Positions 14,889-22,476 of a stretch of DNA of 42,006 nucleotides are shown here, piece after piece. Positions within the stretch are counted from its first letter, which is position 1. Each line of letters begins with the position of its first letter. The translations under genes were made by a program, and so were the position numbers. Origin of the DNA: Hydrogenophilus sp. GTDB taxonomy: Bacteria; Pseudomonadota; Gammaproteobacteria; Burkholderiales; Thiobacillaceae. The notes below the pieces were generated by a model. The model had not been told where the DNA came from, made no database searches, and saw only the letters and a list, made by a program, of their open reading frames with translations. The stretch is taken from the NCBI GenBank assembly GCA_020725195.1, contig DYFL01000019.1:1-42006 (forward strand), given 5' to 3'.

Positions 14889-15290
14889 TCAGACCGGCAT
14901 GGGCCGCTCGCTCACCAGCGCGAGCCAGCCGCGGAGGATGCGGTAGAGCACCCAGAGCCCGGCGCCGAGGGCCACCGCGATGGCGAGCGGGATGCCGAAG
15001 AAGGTGAGGGTCAGGAGCAGGGCGACCGCGACCCAGAGCAGGGCGTACCAGAAGGTGCGGATCTGCCAGCCGAAGTGGGAGTCCAGCCAGGTGCCGCGCA
15101 CCTCGCCGCGCTTCAGGTAGTTGAGGACGAGCGCGATGATCGACGGCCAGCCGGTGAGGAAGGCCGTGACCACGAAGGCGGCGCTGGCCAGGCCGCTGAG
15201 CGCGCTGAAGGCGTGCAGGGCGTAGATCACGTGGGTGAGGGTGACGAGGCCCTGGACCGGCACGGTCTGCAACGGCTGGGGGCTCGTCAT
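14889..15290 (-). CDS. DUF4870-like integral membrane protein
   Basis: The 133-residue protein has three to four hydrophobic segments and the recognisable block IALVLNYLKRGEVRGTWLDSHF followed by WQIRTFWYALLW, seen in DUF4870-type membrane proteins of unknown function. The start ATG at 15290 overlaps the stop of the upstream split-barrel gene (ATGA on the minus strand), so the pair is translationally coupled. It converges with the GalT-like gene, stops being only 9 bp apart. Confidence 0.75.
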   Translation of the reverse strand: MTSPQPLQTVPVQGLVTLTHVIYALHAFSALSGLASAAFVVTAFLTGWPSIIALVLNYLKRGEVRGTWLDSHFGWQIRTFWYALLWVAVALLLTLTFFGIPLAIAVALGAGLWVLYRILRGWLALVSERPMPV

Positions 15291-15763
15291 CGGTCGCCGC
15301 TTCCCAGATCCTTGCCGGTGACCTCGACCAGCTCCGTGTGGCCGAAGCCCCGGGTGTAATCCAGCACCGAGATCACCTTGGGCGTCACCTTCACGAAGGC
15401 GATCTCGCCGGCCTCCTCCTCCGGCATCTGCGCCCATTCGGGGAACTTGGCCCGCAAGAGCCTGCCCGCCCGGGCGACCTGCTCCTCGTCCCCCAGCACC
15501 TCCGCGCTGCCGCCCAGGGAGAGGCCGCGGATGGCGTTCCAGTCGGGATTGTCGCGGTCGATGGTGGCGGAGACCTTGTCGCATTGATGGATGTTGGCCA
15601 CCTTCTGGCTGTCCGGGCCGCAGGCGAAGTAGAGCGTCAGCCCGTCGTTGGCGTAGGCGACGGTGGTCGCCTGCGGCCAGCCGTCCGGGCGCACCGTGGC
15701 CAGGGTCATGACGTTGTGCTCCGCCATGAGCTCGAGGATGAGCTGCCGGGTTGCCTTGTTCAT
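15287..15763 (-). CDS. Pyridoxamine 5'-phosphate oxidase-like FMN-binding protein
   Basis: The 158-residue protein fits the PPOX-type split-barrel family. It opens MNKATRQLILELMAEHNVMT, continues LATVRPDGWPQATTVAYAND, then LYFACGPDSQKVANI, the part that contacts FMN in such proteins. Function within the family ranges from flavin or F420 oxidoreductases to heme-related proteins, so only the fold can be stated. The ATG at 15763 follows a strong AAAGGAAAGG ribosome binding site. Longer in-frame starts upstream would run into the palindromic array and are rejected. It is first in a two-gene unit with the DUF4870-like gene. Confidence 0.85.
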   Translation of the reverse strand: MNKATRQLILELMAEHNVMTLATVRPDGWPQATTVAYANDGLTLYFACGPDSQKVANIHQCDKVSATIDRDNPDWNAIRGLSLGGSAEVLGDEEQVARAGRLLRAKFPEWAQMPEEEAGEIAFVKVTPKVISVLDYTRGFGHTELVEVTGKDLGSGDR

Positions 15764-15787
15764 GGCCTTTCCTTTCGCGAGTCGGAC

Positions 15788-15985
15788 AGGGCGGCTGCTC
15801 GCAGCCGCCGGGGTGTGGCGGGTGGCAAGCACCCGCCCTATAACTACTTGCTGCCGCCGGGGGTCAGGCGGATGGAAACCATCCGCCCTACAGCTGCACC
15901 GGGGTTACGGCGGATGGAAACCATCCGCCCTGCGGCTGTGTTTCAAGGTAGCAGCTGGGTAGGGCGGCTGCTCGCAGCCGCCGGG
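15788..15985. repeat. Array of five GC-rich hairpins (GGCGGnTG family)
   Basis: Five perfect or near-perfect hairpins lie in a row: 15788-15809 (GGCGGCTG/CAGCCGCC), 15817-15840 (GGCGGGTG/CACCCGCC), 15867-15890 and 15909-15931 (both GGCGGATGG/CCATCCGCC), and 15961-15985 (GGCGGCTG again, ending 1 bp from the tamB stop). The outer stem GGCGG/CCGCC is constant while the inner bases covary. Spacers differ in length and sequence. The last hairpin probably doubles as the tamB terminator. A sixth copy is at 21890-21911. Confidence 0.85.
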
Positions 15986-15986
15986 C

Positions 15987-18900
15987 TCAGTCGAAGCTGA
16001 AGGTGTAGAAGAGGTCCACCGCCGGCGTGGTGCCGGCCTGGGCGCGCACCGAGAGGCGCCGGGTCAGGGTGTAGTTGATCTTCACCAGGGTGTCCGCGCC
16101 GGCGAGGCCGTGCTCGTAGCTCAGATACGCGCGCGAGGACAGGCGCTTGCCCAGGGTGAGCACGGTGCCCTCCAGGGCGCCGGTGCCCCTCAGGCTTACC
16201 TCCTCCAGCCCCGCCGCGTGGGCGAGGCGCTGCTGCAGCGTGACCGACTCGCCCGCCGCGAGGAGTGCCCCGGCCGCGGTCTGCAGGAGGTCGAAGTCCT
16301 TGCCGCTGGCGCCGCCGACGCCGTGGCCCAGCACCAGCCAGGAGAGCTTCTCGCTGTCGGGCACGTTCGGCCTGGAGGCGAGCTGCACCCGGGGGGCCTG
16401 CGCCGTGCCGGTGATGGCGACGCCGGCCTCCACCTCCTGCCGCTTGCGCAGGGCGAGGATGTTGAGCCCCGGGTTGTCCACGGGGCCCACGAAGTTGAGG
16501 ATGCCGCGCTCGATGTCCAGGCGCTGGCCGTAGGCCGTGTAGGCCCCCTTGACCACGCGGATGCTGCCGGTGGCGCGGGGCAGGGCGCCGTCCAGGCTCG
16601 CGAGCCTGACCGCGCCGCCCAACTGGGCGTCGAGCCCCCGGCCCTTGAGGAAGAAGCGCTCGCCCAGGTCGAGGTCGAGGTCGAGGCGCACCGCGTAGGG
16701 CAGTCCCCTCCTCACCTCTTCCTCGTGGCCCAGCACCACGACGTCGGCGCTGGGGCTCGGGGCGTCTTCCCTGGGCAGCTCGATCAGACCCCGGTCCGCC
16801 TTGAGCTTGGCCGAGACCTGGACCTTCTTTTCCACCACCGAGGCCGTGCCGGTGCCGCTCAGGACCAGGTGCCGGTCCGGGCGCGCGAGGACTTCCAGGC
16901 GTTCGGCCTTGAGCGCCAGCTGCATGTCGGGGGCCCCCGCCCTGAATGCGAGCCGCCCCTCCCCCGTGACGCTGCCCTCGCCGCCGCGCAGGCTGAGGCT
17001 CTTGAGCACCACGGCCTCGTCCTGCAGCTCCGCCAGGAAGCGCCCGTCGCGGAAGTGCATGCCCTGCTCGGGCAGCTCCACCCTGAAGCGCTCGCCCGTG
17101 AGGCTGCCGGCGAGCCTGGGCTCGCCGATGCTGCCGGCGGCGCGCAGCTCGCCCTTGAGGGCGCCGTCGAGGACCAGGGCGCCGCTGCGGTCGAGGAGCG
17201 GGGCGGCCCAGGCGACGGAGCGGATGGAGAGCTCGGCGGTGCCCTGCAGGGGGGCGTCGCCGGCGATGCCCCAGGCGCCGTCGCGGCGGGAGAGCCGGCT
17301 TTGGGCCTCGGCCCTGAGCTGGCCCAGGAGGGTGCCGGAGGCCTCCAGCCGGCCCCGCAGCGCGCTGTCGACGGCCTCCACCTCGAGCGCCAGGCGGTCG
17401 AGGCCCAGGGCGGTCTGCGGCGCGGTGGCCAGGACGACGTCGCCGCGCTCGCGCCGCAGCGCCAGGCGGCCGTTGACCGTGTCGCGGACATCGAGCCGCC
17501 ACTCGCCGCCCAGGCCGAGGTCGGTCTTCAGGCCGGGGGGAGGTTCGCCGAGCCGCAGCAGATATTCGGCCGGCAGGCCCTGGAACTCGCCCCGGCTGGC
17601 GATCTGTCCGTCCCGCCAGGCGGCCTCGTGCACGCTGAAGCGGCCGCCGGCGAAGTCGACGCGGGCCGCGCTCAGGACGAAGTGCCCCGGCCCGGCCTCC
17701 AGCCCGGCCGGGGCCAGGAGGGCGAAGGGATGGCGGCCGCGGTTGGCGAGGCTCAGCACCTGCCCCGACCAGCCCTTCCCGTCCTGCCAGCCGCCGGCGA
17801 GGCGGCCTTCGAGGTCGAGCGCCGGGTTCCTTGCCGCGAGCTCGATGCCGTGCCGCGTGCGGCTGCCCTGGGCGGCAAGGCTGGCCCGGTCGAGCCGGAT
17901 CTGCGGCGCGGCGAGCCCCCGGCCCTGGGCCTGGACGTCGAGCACGCCGTCCAGGCCCTCGTCCAGCCGGCCGCTCGCCCTGAGGCTCGCCACCCGGTAG
18001 TCCTTGCCCCAGCGCAGGGCCTCGGCCTCCAGCTCGACGGCGCCCGAGGGGGCGTCGAGGCGGCCTTCCAGGCTGCCGGAGGCCCGCACCCGGCCGGCGA
18101 GCGCCGGATCGAGCACGGCGAGGTTGGCGGCGTCGAGCCGGAAGGCGAGCCGGTCGCCGGGGCCGCCGAAGCTGCCCTTGAGTTCGAGGTCGTTGCGCGC
18201 CAGCCGCAGCGCCACGTCGCTGTCCCAGATGCGCCGGGCGCTGAGCTTGAGCTCGCCGCGGCCGGACAGGGGCTGGCGCCGGAAGTGGCTGTCGGCGATG
18301 GCAAACCGGAGCGCCGCCTCGGGTTCGGGGGCGAGCCGCCCCGAGCCGGCGAAGGAGGCGTTCACCCGGGCCGCGGGGTAGTCGCCGAAGGCGGACGGGT
18401 CGAAGCCCGCCAGGGCGCCCGCCAGGTCGAAGCGCCGCGGCTCGGCCAGGGCGAGCGTGCCGTAGAGGGCGAGGCTGCTGCCCGCGGCGCGCGCGACGGC
18501 CTGCCTGATCTCGATGACGTCTTCCCGGTGGCTGGCGTCCAGATGCAGCCGGTAGCGCTGATAGGCGAGGTCGGCGACGAGGGCCTGGCTGCGGGCGTCG
18601 GCCGCGAGGCGCAGCTCGCCGGCGAGCTTCAGGGAGCGCATCCGGCTGTGCACGCCCCGCGGGTCGAAGCTGCGGGTGGCGAGCGCGAGTTCCAGGCGCT
18701 CGCCCTCGATGCGGCCGCGGCCCTCGAAGCGGCCGGCCGGGCCCAGGTCGAGCCGCAGCGCGCTCAAGTCCACGCGCTCCGGCGTGCCGTCGAAGTCGGC
18801 GGTGAGCGCGGCGAGCGGCAGGCGGGAGCGGTCCCAGGGGCCGGGCAGGGCGTTGCGGGCGCGGATCTTGCCGGCGTAGGCCGCCTCGCCCCGGCTGCGC

Positions 18901-19742
18901 AGGGTCGCGACGGCCTCGATCTCGGCCCGGGGCCAGGCCTTGTCGATGCGCGCGGGGTCGATGCCGGAGGCCTCGAGGCGCGCCTCGGCCAGGGGCCGCG
19001 CCTCGAAGAAGGTGAGGGTGGCCTCGGCCTTGCCCTGGCCGCCGCGGGAGGTGGCCGTGGCCTCGAGCGCGATGCGGGGCAGGGTGCCGGTGGCGGTGGC
19101 CTGCGCCTCATAGGGCCAGCCGCGTTCCTGCTTGAGGCTGGCGTGGCCCGCGAGGGCGAAGGGCGGGGCCTCGGCCAGGCTGGCCTCGGCCCGGGCGCTG
19201 CCCCAGGGGGTCGTGAGGCCCGAGAGGGTCAGGCGGTAGGTGTCGGCGGGCTTCTCCACGGCGAGCGCGAGGTCGGTGAGCACGTGTTCCGCCTGGCCCG
19301 TCTGGATGACGATGCGCTCGATGCGGGCCTCGGGGATGGACAGGCTCGCCGGCAGGCGCAGGGTGGCGGGCAGCTCGGGGGGGGCCACGCTGGGCTGGAG
19401 CTCGGTCACGCGCAGCTCCCGCGCCGCGAGCTCGCCGACCTCGATGTGCCGCCGCAATAGGGCAGTGGGCGACCAGTCGAGCCGGGCGTCGGCGAGCTCG
19501 TAGCGCGTCTCCTCGGTGGCGTAGCTCAGGGCCTCGATGCGCAGCGGCCCGTAGAGCGAGCCGTGCACGCCGCGCAGGACGAGCCTGCCCTCGCTCAGCG
19601 CCTCGGCCCGCTGCGCGGCCCAGCGCAGGGCGGGCTCGGTGCCGGCGAGCCAGGCGAGGGCGGCGGCGGCGAGCAGCACGGCCGCGAAGAGCCCCAGCAC
19701 GATCTTGGCGATGCGCGAGGCTATGGTTAATGATCCGACCAT
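15987..19742 (-). CDS. tamB: Translocation and assembly module subunit TamB
   Basis: The 1251-residue AsmA-like protein spans the periplasm, anchored in the inner membrane, and works with TamA in outer-membrane protein assembly and probably lipid transport. It begins with an N-terminal transmembrane anchor (KIVLGLFAAVLLAAAALAWL, about residues 13-32) and continues as a long repetitive beta-rich region typical of TamB. The conserved C-terminal DUF490 domain contains RLASLDGALPRATGSIRVV and GILNFVGPVDNPGLNI. The tail ends LFYTFSFD with the aromatic barrel-like finish. Length is in the usual 1200-1400 range. It follows tamA by 127 bp, a gap filled by a strong palindrome. Confidence 0.95.
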   Translation of the reverse strand: MVGSLTIASRIAKIVLGLFAAVLLAAAALAWLAGTEPALRWAAQRAEALSEGRLVLRGVHGSLYGPLRIEALSYATEETRYELADARLDWSPTALLRRHIEVGELAARELRVTELQPSVAPPELPATLRLPASLSIPEARIERIVIQTGQAEHVLTDLALAVEKPADTYRLTLSGLTTPWGSARAEASLAEAPPFALAGHASLKQERGWPYEAQATATGTLPRIALEATATSRGGQGKAEATLTFFEARPLAEARLEASGIDPARIDKAWPRAEIEAVATLRSRGEAAYAGKIRARNALPGPWDRSRLPLAALTADFDGTPERVDLSALRLDLGPAGRFEGRGRIEGERLELALATRSFDPRGVHSRMRSLKLAGELRLAADARSQALVADLAYQRYRLHLDASHREDVIEIRQAVARAAGSSLALYGTLALAEPRRFDLAGALAGFDPSAFGDYPAARVNASFAGSGRLAPEPEAALRFAIADSHFRRQPLSGRGELKLSARRIWDSDVALRLARNDLELKGSFGGPGDRLAFRLDAANLAVLDPALAGRVRASGSLEGRLDAPSGAVELEAEALRWGKDYRVASLRASGRLDEGLDGVLDVQAQGRGLAAPQIRLDRASLAAQGSRTRHGIELAARNPALDLEGRLAGGWQDGKGWSGQVLSLANRGRHPFALLAPAGLEAGPGHFVLSAARVDFAGGRFSVHEAAWRDGQIASRGEFQGLPAEYLLRLGEPPPGLKTDLGLGGEWRLDVRDTVNGRLALRRERGDVVLATAPQTALGLDRLALEVEAVDSALRGRLEASGTLLGQLRAEAQSRLSRRDGAWGIAGDAPLQGTAELSIRSVAWAAPLLDRSGALVLDGALKGELRAAGSIGEPRLAGSLTGERFRVELPEQGMHFRDGRFLAELQDEAVVLKSLSLRGGEGSVTGEGRLAFRAGAPDMQLALKAERLEVLARPDRHLVLSGTGTASVVEKKVQVSAKLKADRGLIELPREDAPSPSADVVVLGHEEEVRRGLPYAVRLDLDLDLGERFFLKGRGLDAQLGGAVRLASLDGALPRATGSIRVVKGAYTAYGQRLDIERGILNFVGPVDNPGLNILALRKRQEVEAGVAITGTAQAPRVQLASRPNVPDSEKLSWLVLGHGVGGASGKDFDLLQTAAGALLAAGESVTLQQRLAHAAGLEEVSLRGTGALEGTVLTLGKRLSSRAYLSYEHGLAGADTLVKINYTLTRRLSVRAQAGTTPAVDLFYTFSFD

Positions 19743-19757
19743 AAGCGCCCCGCCTCC

Positions 19758-19821
19758 GTGGGAGCGGCTCTAGCCGCGAAGCCCCCGCTGGCATTGCTTT
19801 CGCGGCTAAAGCCGCTCCCAC
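19758..19821. repeat. GTGGGAGCGGC palindrome between tamA and tamB
   Basis: The arms GTGGGAGCGGCTCTAGCCG (19758 on) and CGGCTAAAGCCGCTCCCAC (to 19821) pair almost perfectly, with each arm itself palindromic. A similar element lies at 32676-32743. In the tamA-tamB transcript this forms a stable hairpin 16 nt before the tamB start codon. Confidence 0.8.
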
Positions 19822-19869
19822 AGTAGGCCCTGCCTGCAGGTCTTCCCGGTCCCGGGCTCATGGCCGCCC

Positions 19870-21627
19870 TCAGAAGCTGAACCCGACGGAGAAGTGCAGG
19901 CGCAGCCGCTCCGACTCCTGGCCGTAGGCGACGTCCAGGTTGAGCGGCCCGACCGGGCTCTTCCAGCGGGCGCCGAGGCCGTAGCCCAGGGCGGGGTCGA
20001 GGTCGCCGGCCGCGTCGGCGGCATCGCCGGCGTCGACGAAGACGGCGGCACCCCACTGCGGCGTGAACCAGCGCACGTATTCGGCGCTCGCCAGGGCCAG
20101 CCAGCGGCCGCCGACGATGGCGTCGCCCTCGCGCACGCCCAGGCTCTGGTAGGCGTAGCCGCGCACGGTCTGGTCGCCGCCGGTGCGGAACAGGAAGTCC
20201 GAGGGGATGCCGTCGCGGCCGCCCGCGGCCACCGCGCCCAGCTCGCCGCGGAGGATCACCTGGTCGCGCTCGCTGAAGGGATGGAACCAGACCGCCCGGC
20301 CGTAGCCGCGCAGGAAGTCCCGGTCCGAGAGCAGGGCCTTGGCGGCGGCGTCGGCCTGCAGGTTCAGGATGTAGCCGCGGGTGGGGTAGAGCAGGTTGTC
20401 CACGTCGCGCCGGATCCAGGACCAGGAGGGGACCAGGGCGCTGCGCCGCTCGCCGGTCGCGCCGGCGAGGCCCTGGCGCTCCAGGAAGTAGCGCATCCCG
20501 TAGGCGGTCTCGTCCCGGCCCAGGACGCGGCTGCGCCTGGCGCCGAGCACCAGCTTCTCGGTCACCTCGCCCTCGATGTCGGTGCGCTCGGTGAGGGCCT
20601 GGAGGCTGTCGCGGTAGCCTGCCTCGGTGAGGGGGAAGTGCAGCTCGCCGCCCAGGGACTGGCGCTTGCCCTCCAGCTTCAGGGTGCCGGAAAGGCGCCA
20701 GGCGCGGTCGAGGAAATTGAGGTCGCGGTATTCGACCTGGCCGCGCGGCCCGGTGTCCGTGCTGAAGCCGATGCCGAAGCCCAGCCGCTTGGACGGGTTT
20801 TCCGTGACCGTCACCCGCACCGGCACGTCCAAGGGCCGGTCGGGGTCGGCCTCCACCTCGACCGTGGCCCAGGCGAAGTAGAGGCTGTCCTGCAGGCGTG
20901 TCTGCAGCTCCAGCAGCTTGGCCTGGGAATAGGGCTCGCCGGGCCGGATGGGGTTGAGCCGCTCGACGAGGCTGGCGGGGTAGCGCTCCAGCCCCTCGAT
21001 CTCGAGCGCCCCGAAGGTGAAGGCCGGGCCGCTGTCGAGGGCGACCTTGAGGGCCACGGTCCGCGCCTCGGGGTCGACCGTGGCCCGGCTCTCGGCGATG
21101 GCGGCGGCGGGGTGGCGCTCCAGCAGCAGCCCCCTGAGGGCGCCGCGCTTGGCGGCCTCCCACTCCGCGTGGCGGAAGACGGCGCCTGCGCGCAGCGGCC
21201 AGTCCGCCCGCATCTTCTCCAGGCGCGCGCGGTTCGCGGCGGAGCCGTCGTCGAAGGCGCCGGTCACCCGCAGCTCGAAGCCCGTCACCCGCACCGGCTC
21301 GCCGGGCTCGACCTCGAGCCTCACCACCCAGCGGCCGTCGCGCTCTTCGAGTGCCGCCTCGATCTTGGGCGTATAGAAACCCTCGGTGGCGAGGAAGTCG
21401 CGGACCTGGCCCGGGGCGAGGCGCGTGAGGCGGCGCAGCTGGGTCTCGTCCATGCGCTCGGCGCCGCGCCAGCGGTAGAGGTCCAGGTGGGTCTCCAGCA
21501 TGCTGCGCTGGGCCTCGGGCACCGTGAGCTCGACGCTGTAGTCGAAGGCCGCCTCGGCGCCGAGCGCCGGCGTGGCCAGCAGGGCCAGCGCGGCGAGGCA
21601 GGCGGCCAGGCGGGCGGGCGGCTTCAT
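19870..21627 (-). CDS. tamA: Translocation and assembly module subunit TamA (Omp85)
   Basis: The 585-residue outer-membrane protein of the Omp85 family pairs with TamB. The signal peptide is MKPPARLAACLAALALLATPALGA, cleaved after ALG-A. Three POTRA domains follow (about residues 25-270). The barrel begins near NPSKRLGFGIGFSTDTG and includes FRTGGDQTVRGY, the Omp85 (F/V)RG(Y/F) signature on loop 6. It ends LHFSVGFSF with the terminal Phe expected of outer-membrane barrels. The ATG at 21627 overlaps the stop of the upstream 61-residue gene. An upstream in-frame start is rejected because it would mask the signal peptide. Confidence 0.95.
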   Translation of the reverse strand: MKPPARLAACLAALALLATPALGAEAAFDYSVELTVPEAQRSMLETHLDLYRWRGAERMDETQLRRLTRLAPGQVRDFLATEGFYTPKIEAALEERDGRWVVRLEVEPGEPVRVTGFELRVTGAFDDGSAANRARLEKMRADWPLRAGAVFRHAEWEAAKRGALRGLLLERHPAAAIAESRATVDPEARTVALKVALDSGPAFTFGALEIEGLERYPASLVERLNPIRPGEPYSQAKLLELQTRLQDSLYFAWATVEVEADPDRPLDVPVRVTVTENPSKRLGFGIGFSTDTGPRGQVEYRDLNFLDRAWRLSGTLKLEGKRQSLGGELHFPLTEAGYRDSLQALTERTDIEGEVTEKLVLGARRSRVLGRDETAYGMRYFLERQGLAGATGERRSALVPSWSWIRRDVDNLLYPTRGYILNLQADAAAKALLSDRDFLRGYGRAVWFHPFSERDQVILRGELGAVAAGGRDGIPSDFLFRTGGDQTVRGYAYQSLGVREGDAIVGGRWLALASAEYVRWFTPQWGAAVFVDAGDAADAAGDLDPALGYGLGARWKSPVGPLNLDVAYGQESERLRLHFSVGFSF

Positions 21628-21809
21628 GGACGCCTGGCCTCGATCCAGCGCAGCAGTTCCCAGACCGGCAGCGCGGCGAGCCCGCCCGCCATGCCGGCGA
21701 GGTAGCTGGGGATGACGAACTCGAAGGCGATGAGCCAGAGCCGGCCGGCGACGAAGCTGGCGACGAGCATCGCGGCGACGGTGATGAGGAGCTTGTGCCA
21801 GAGCTTCAT
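21624..21809 (-). CDS. 61-residue membrane protein upstream of tamA
   Basis: The frame encodes MKLWHKLLITVAAMLV then two hydrophobic segments (about residues 7-32 and 34-53), ending WIEARRP. It overlaps the tamA start by ATGA, so it is co-translated with tamA. A likely -10 (CACAAT on the minus strand, 21839-21844) and no other gene upstream make it the first gene of the tam operon. I do not recognise a family. Codon bias and coupling argue that it is real. It is a candidate accessory protein for the TAM complex, by context only. Confidence 0.65.
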   Translation of the reverse strand: MKLWHKLLITVAAMLVASFVAGRLWLIAFEFVIPSYLAGMAGGLAALPVWELLRWIEARRP

Positions 21810-21889
21810 GGGAACGATCCGGATGGGGTCTCGTTCTCATTGTGGCAGATTCCGCAAAACCGGCCCCTGGCGGGCGCGGGCGGAAGTGC

Positions 21890-21911
21890 GGCGGGCGGGG
21901 ATCACCCGCCC
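21890..21911. repeat. Single GGCGGGnG hairpin
   Basis: GGCGGGCGGGGATCACCCGCC: sixth copy of the hairpin family clustered at 15788-15985. It lies in the gap between the tam operon and the glycine-rich gene. Confidence 0.6.
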
Positions 21912-21974
21912 TTCAGGGATAAAGAAGAGGCGCAGGCCGCGCCGGGGGGCGAGGGGCCTGCGCCCGGCAAAGCC

Positions 21975-22325
21975 TCACTGGCCGTCGTGCAGCCTCTCCC
22001 GGGTGCGCTCGCGGGTCTGCTGCTGGATCGGGGCATCGGGCCTGCCCTCGGACTGCACCCGGGTCTCCTGGCGGACCCGGGTCTGCTCCTGCATGCCCTT
22101 GCCGCCCGAGCCGCCGCCGCTGCCCATGCCGCCCATGCCGGCGCCGCCGCCCATGCCGCCGCCGCCGTGCATGCCGCCCGAGCCGCCGCCGCCGCCCATG
22201 CCGCCCATCCCGGCACCGCCGCCGCCGCCGCCGCCACCACCACCGCCGCCGCCGCGGGCGAAGCTGAGCGTGCTGGTGCCGACCGCGACGGCCAGCAGGG
22301 CGATGAGGAGGGTAGATTTACGCAT
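21975..22325 (-). CDS. Glycine-rich secreted protein
   Basis: The 116-residue protein has a signal peptide (MRKSTLLIALLAVAVGTSTLSFA), then a run of 13 glycines and GGMGGGGGSGG-like repeats with Met and one His (about residues 24-77). The last 38 residues are hydrophilic and Arg/Gln/Glu-rich (TRVRQETRVQ, QQQTRERTRER). It is low-complexity and probably disordered; I do not know its function. AAGGAG lies 8 nt before the ATG at 22325, a strong binding site that supports expression. The long (GCC)n-type tract on the plus strand could vary in length by slippage. Stop and tam promoter are well separated, so it is its own unit. Confidence 0.7.
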   Translation of the reverse strand: MRKSTLLIALLAVAVGTSTLSFARGGGGGGGGGGGGGAGMGGMGGGGGSGGMHGGGGMGGGAGMGGMGSGGGSGGKGMQEQTRVRQETRVQSEGRPDAPIQQQTRERTRERLHDGQ

Positions 22326-22443
22326 GTTCGTACTCCTTCTGATTGGATGTGGATCGTGACGCCTGTTCGGTCGAGGCAGGGCGCCCCGACACGGCCATTC
22401 TGGGCGGCGGGCGTTTCCGGTTCGTTTCGGATCCCGGGGCGGT

Positions 22444-22462
22444 CTGTAACAAGGTGTTACAG
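22444..22462. promoter_or_regulatory. CTGTAACA-N3-TGTTACAG inverted repeat
   Basis: A perfect 8-bp inverted repeat with a 3-bp spacer lies in the 151-bp gap between xfp (stop at 22477) and the glycine-rich gene (start 22325), both on the minus strand. It is AT-rich within very GC-rich DNA. It could be an operator for the glycine-rich gene (about 120 bp upstream of its ATG). No U-run follows, so a terminator is less likely. Confidence 0.5.
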
Positions 22463-22476
22463 GACGCTGCCCCGCC

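Noticed and set aside
15788-15985. Hairpin array considered as a CRISPR
   Set aside because: Repeats are palindromes of only 22-25 bp with different inner bases, the spacers vary in length, and no cas gene is near.
16110-19460. Open frame of over 1100 codons antisense to tamB
   Set aside because: It mirrors tamB codon bias: in very GC-rich genes the antisense frame lacks stops. It has no binding site, domain or family, whereas tamB on the other strand is clear.
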